6,842 nt of DNA from Candidatus Poseidoniaceae archaeon. GTDB taxonomy: Archaea; Thermoplasmatota; Poseidoniia; Poseidoniales; Poseidoniaceae. The DNA is taken from the NCBI GenBank assembly GCA_949373265.1, contig CASICT010000010.1:1-6842 (forward strand). Reading direction: 5' to 3'. Made by a program: the position numbers and the translations under genes. This document shows, one piece after another, positions 5,442 through 6,842 of this stretch. Each line of letters begins with the position of its first letter. The first letter of the stretch is position 1. The notes under the pieces were generated by a model. That model worked only from the letters and a program-made list of their open reading frames with translations, had not been told where the DNA came from and searched no databases.

Positions 5442-6842
5442 TCACGAAACTAGAAGATTCCGCATTGCAATTTACACAAGTTTGGACATTACAAACAGAG
5501 TGATACCTAGCCCCGCATGATGGACAACCTAGCATCGATGACAGAATTGGTTGTCTACAAGAAAAGCAAGGTGTTGTATTTTCTTGAACAGACGCTGGTT
5601 GAAATAATGCAGGATCGGGAGGGGATAAACGATTTGTTGAACTCTTTCTATTCAAAGTAACAATTACCCCAATTACCAAAACTACTGGAATCAATAACCA
5701 AATAGCCCAACCTCCTGATGCGAAAATTGAACTTTCGATTTCTTCCACTTCACCTTCACTAACTATCTCGATTTCAATTATAGAACCTTGAATATCATCG
5801 TCACCAGATAATGAGATTCCTATCGTTCCGTCACCGGGTTGATTTGCAGTTATATCCATACGGATATTTTGTGACTGCCCAGCCTCAAGATTTACTGTAT
5901 CTAGCCCGTCTAATTTAACGCTCCAGTCTTTTGACGAGGTTATTTCAACCGCACTTGAAACAAGTGAGTTTCCAATATTCTTCACCGTCAGTTGGATAGT
6001 CACTGTTTCGCCTGTTGAAATTTTAGTAGGTGCGTTTATCTCCCAACTAACTTCCTTTGAAATTGCAACAAACATTGTGACAGAGGTATTGATTGAAACC
6101 TGATTTCCAGTTAATGTGACCTTGAATTCTGGTTCTGTAGCTGGATCCGCTGCAGATGTAATTATTATGGTACATGTTATCGCTTTGATATCTCCTTTAG
6201 CAATTAATCCTGGATCAGAACAATCGCCTAACAGGTCATTATCAAGTTCTAGCAAAGTCGTTGGGCTCCAAACTGTATCTTCCAGATTCTCTACCAACCA
6301 GGTATAATTTATTGCTACACCTGCCGGATGTTGCCCAGGTCCGAAAATATTACTCCATGACTCTCCAGAAATTTCAACAGAGGCAAATGTCAATACAGGC
6401 TTTGCTAACACTACTACATCAACATCGGTTCTGTAACTCCATGATTCCTGATTTGAATTCATGATTAATTTTATTTCACCACTCTTGGCATCTTGGTCTG
6501 CCGTTACGGAAACAATGATATTTCGAGATTGAGTCCAAGATAAACCGATTTGTTCAAGAGCAGTGTTTTGTATCCACCCTACAGGCAATTGTAAGATAGG
6601 GTCGAGCACTAAGTCCACATTACCTTGATTCTCTATTGTATATTGTAGGGAGAATGTATTACCGGGAGTTATCGATGAAAATGACGTCTCCAAATCTATT
6701 GCTGCTTGTTTTATTTCTTCAACCTCCAACGGTAATTTGTATTCAATCATTAATGACTCCTCGGTTTGTGATACTACCTTCAAGACGACAGTAAGTTCAG
6801 CACCTGCTAGGGTCATAACTTGCGGTGGAATGAAAGAAATAC
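5431..6842 (-). CDS. Ig-like repeat membrane protein with cytoplasmic RING/PHD-like zinc finger, 5' end beyond window
   Basis: C-terminal 469 codons of a larger protein; the frame is open to the window edge. The Met at 6816 has no ribosome binding site and sits inside a beta-rich stretch, so it is probably internal. Numbering from that Met, modules of the CARDB / NEW3 type lie at about 40-140, 141-258 (with C199/C215 likely paired) and 260-355. The third has the typical PTKISTGETVTIQLTV and KNIGNSLVSSAVE stretches. A transmembrane helix (369-388) is followed by basic NRKSSTNR, placing the repeats outside and the tail inside. The tail is a Pro-rich linker (389-416) and a compact zinc finger with ligands C417, C420, C431, C434, H439, C442, C447 and C450. 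The gene overlaps the next by 11 bases, suggesting a two-gene unit. Receptor or adhesin function is inferred from this layout; no enzymatic motif is visible. Confidence 0.85.
   Translation of the reverse strand, partial: ISFIPPQVMTLAGAELTVVLKVVSQTEESLMIEYKLPLEVEEIKQAAIDLETSFSSITPGNTFSLQYTIENQGNVDLVLDPILQLPVGWIQNTALEQIGLSWTQSRNIIVSVTADQDAKSGEIKLIMNSNQESWSYRTDVDVVVLAKPVLTFASVEISGESWSNIFGPGQHPAGVAINYTWLVENLEDTVWSPTTLLELDNDLLGDCSDPGLIAKGDIKAITCTIIITSAADPATEPEFKVTLTGNQVSINTSVTMFVAISKEVSWEINAPTKISTGETVTIQLTVKNIGNSLVSSAVEITSSKDWSVKLDGLDTVNLEAGQSQNIRMDITANQPGDGTIGISLSGDDDIQGSIIEIEIVSEGEVEEIESSIFASGGWAIWLLIPVVLVIGVIVTLNRKSSTNRLSPPDPALFQPASVQENTTPCFSCRQPILSSMLGCPSCGARYHSVCNVQTCVNCNAESSSFVNVE
5467..5568 (-). 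other. C4HC3 binuclear zinc finger domain (RING/PHD-like) at the protein C-terminus
   Basis: The visible spacing is C-x2-C-x10-C-x2-C-x4-H-x2-C-x4-C-x2-C, with the core CPSCGARYHSVC. Eight ligands in four pairs are what a cross-brace binuclear treble clef needs, and C-x2-C-x4-[Y/F]H-x2-C is typical of RING, PHD and the described prokaryotic RING families. The last spacing (x4) is at the short end for a RING and shorter than in PHD fingers. Two tandem zinc ribbons are the main alternative. Ligand binding and topology are predicted from sequence only. Confidence 0.7.

Overview
The window looks like archaeal DNA, most plausibly from a marine Thermoplasmatota (Marine Group II / Poseidoniales-type) genome. 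Three things suggest this: an 11-subunit-type complex I operon start (nuoA-B-C-D), large Ig-like repeat surface proteins with a signal peptide and a short basic C-terminal tail, and clear Shine-Dalgarno sites on some genes but none on others. The assignment is inference; no rRNA or other marker is present. Every supported gene is on the minus strand, so transcription runs from high to low coordinates. I see no mobile element, CRISPR array, tRNA or rRNA.

From 6842 down to 5431 lies the C-terminal part of a membrane protein whose start is outside the window. It has at least three extracellular Ig-like beta-sandwich modules, one transmembrane helix and a cytoplasmic zinc-binding tail with an eight-ligand C4HC3 (RING/PHD-like) pattern. 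From 5441 (or 5378) down to 2478 lies a second large surface protein of 987 (or 966) residues. It has a signal peptide, about seven Ig-like modules with paired cysteines, a C-terminal membrane anchor and the tail FRRRN. The two genes overlap by 11 bases if the first ATG is used. The later ATG sits exactly in the loop of a perfect 8-bp hairpin and would leave a more normal signal peptide.

Positions 2359 to 2477 form a 119-base gap crowded with inverted repeats and a short direct repeat. It separates the surface-protein pair from the respiratory operon.

From 2358 down to 1 is nuoA (TTG start), nuoB, nuoC and the first 205 codons of nuoD, with gaps of 9, 2 and 9 bases. Together these encode a membrane-arm subunit, the N2 cluster subunit and the two parts of the quinone-reducing connecting module. 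The nuoA-B and nuoC-D junctions are nearly identical, with the stop codon embedded in the next ribosome binding site. NuoA lacks the conserved glutamate of the F-D-V-E motif.

The most interesting item is the pairing of a membrane-anchored adhesin or receptor-like protein bearing a cytoplasmic RING/PHD-like finger with a second large Ig-repeat surface protein in an apparent two-gene unit.
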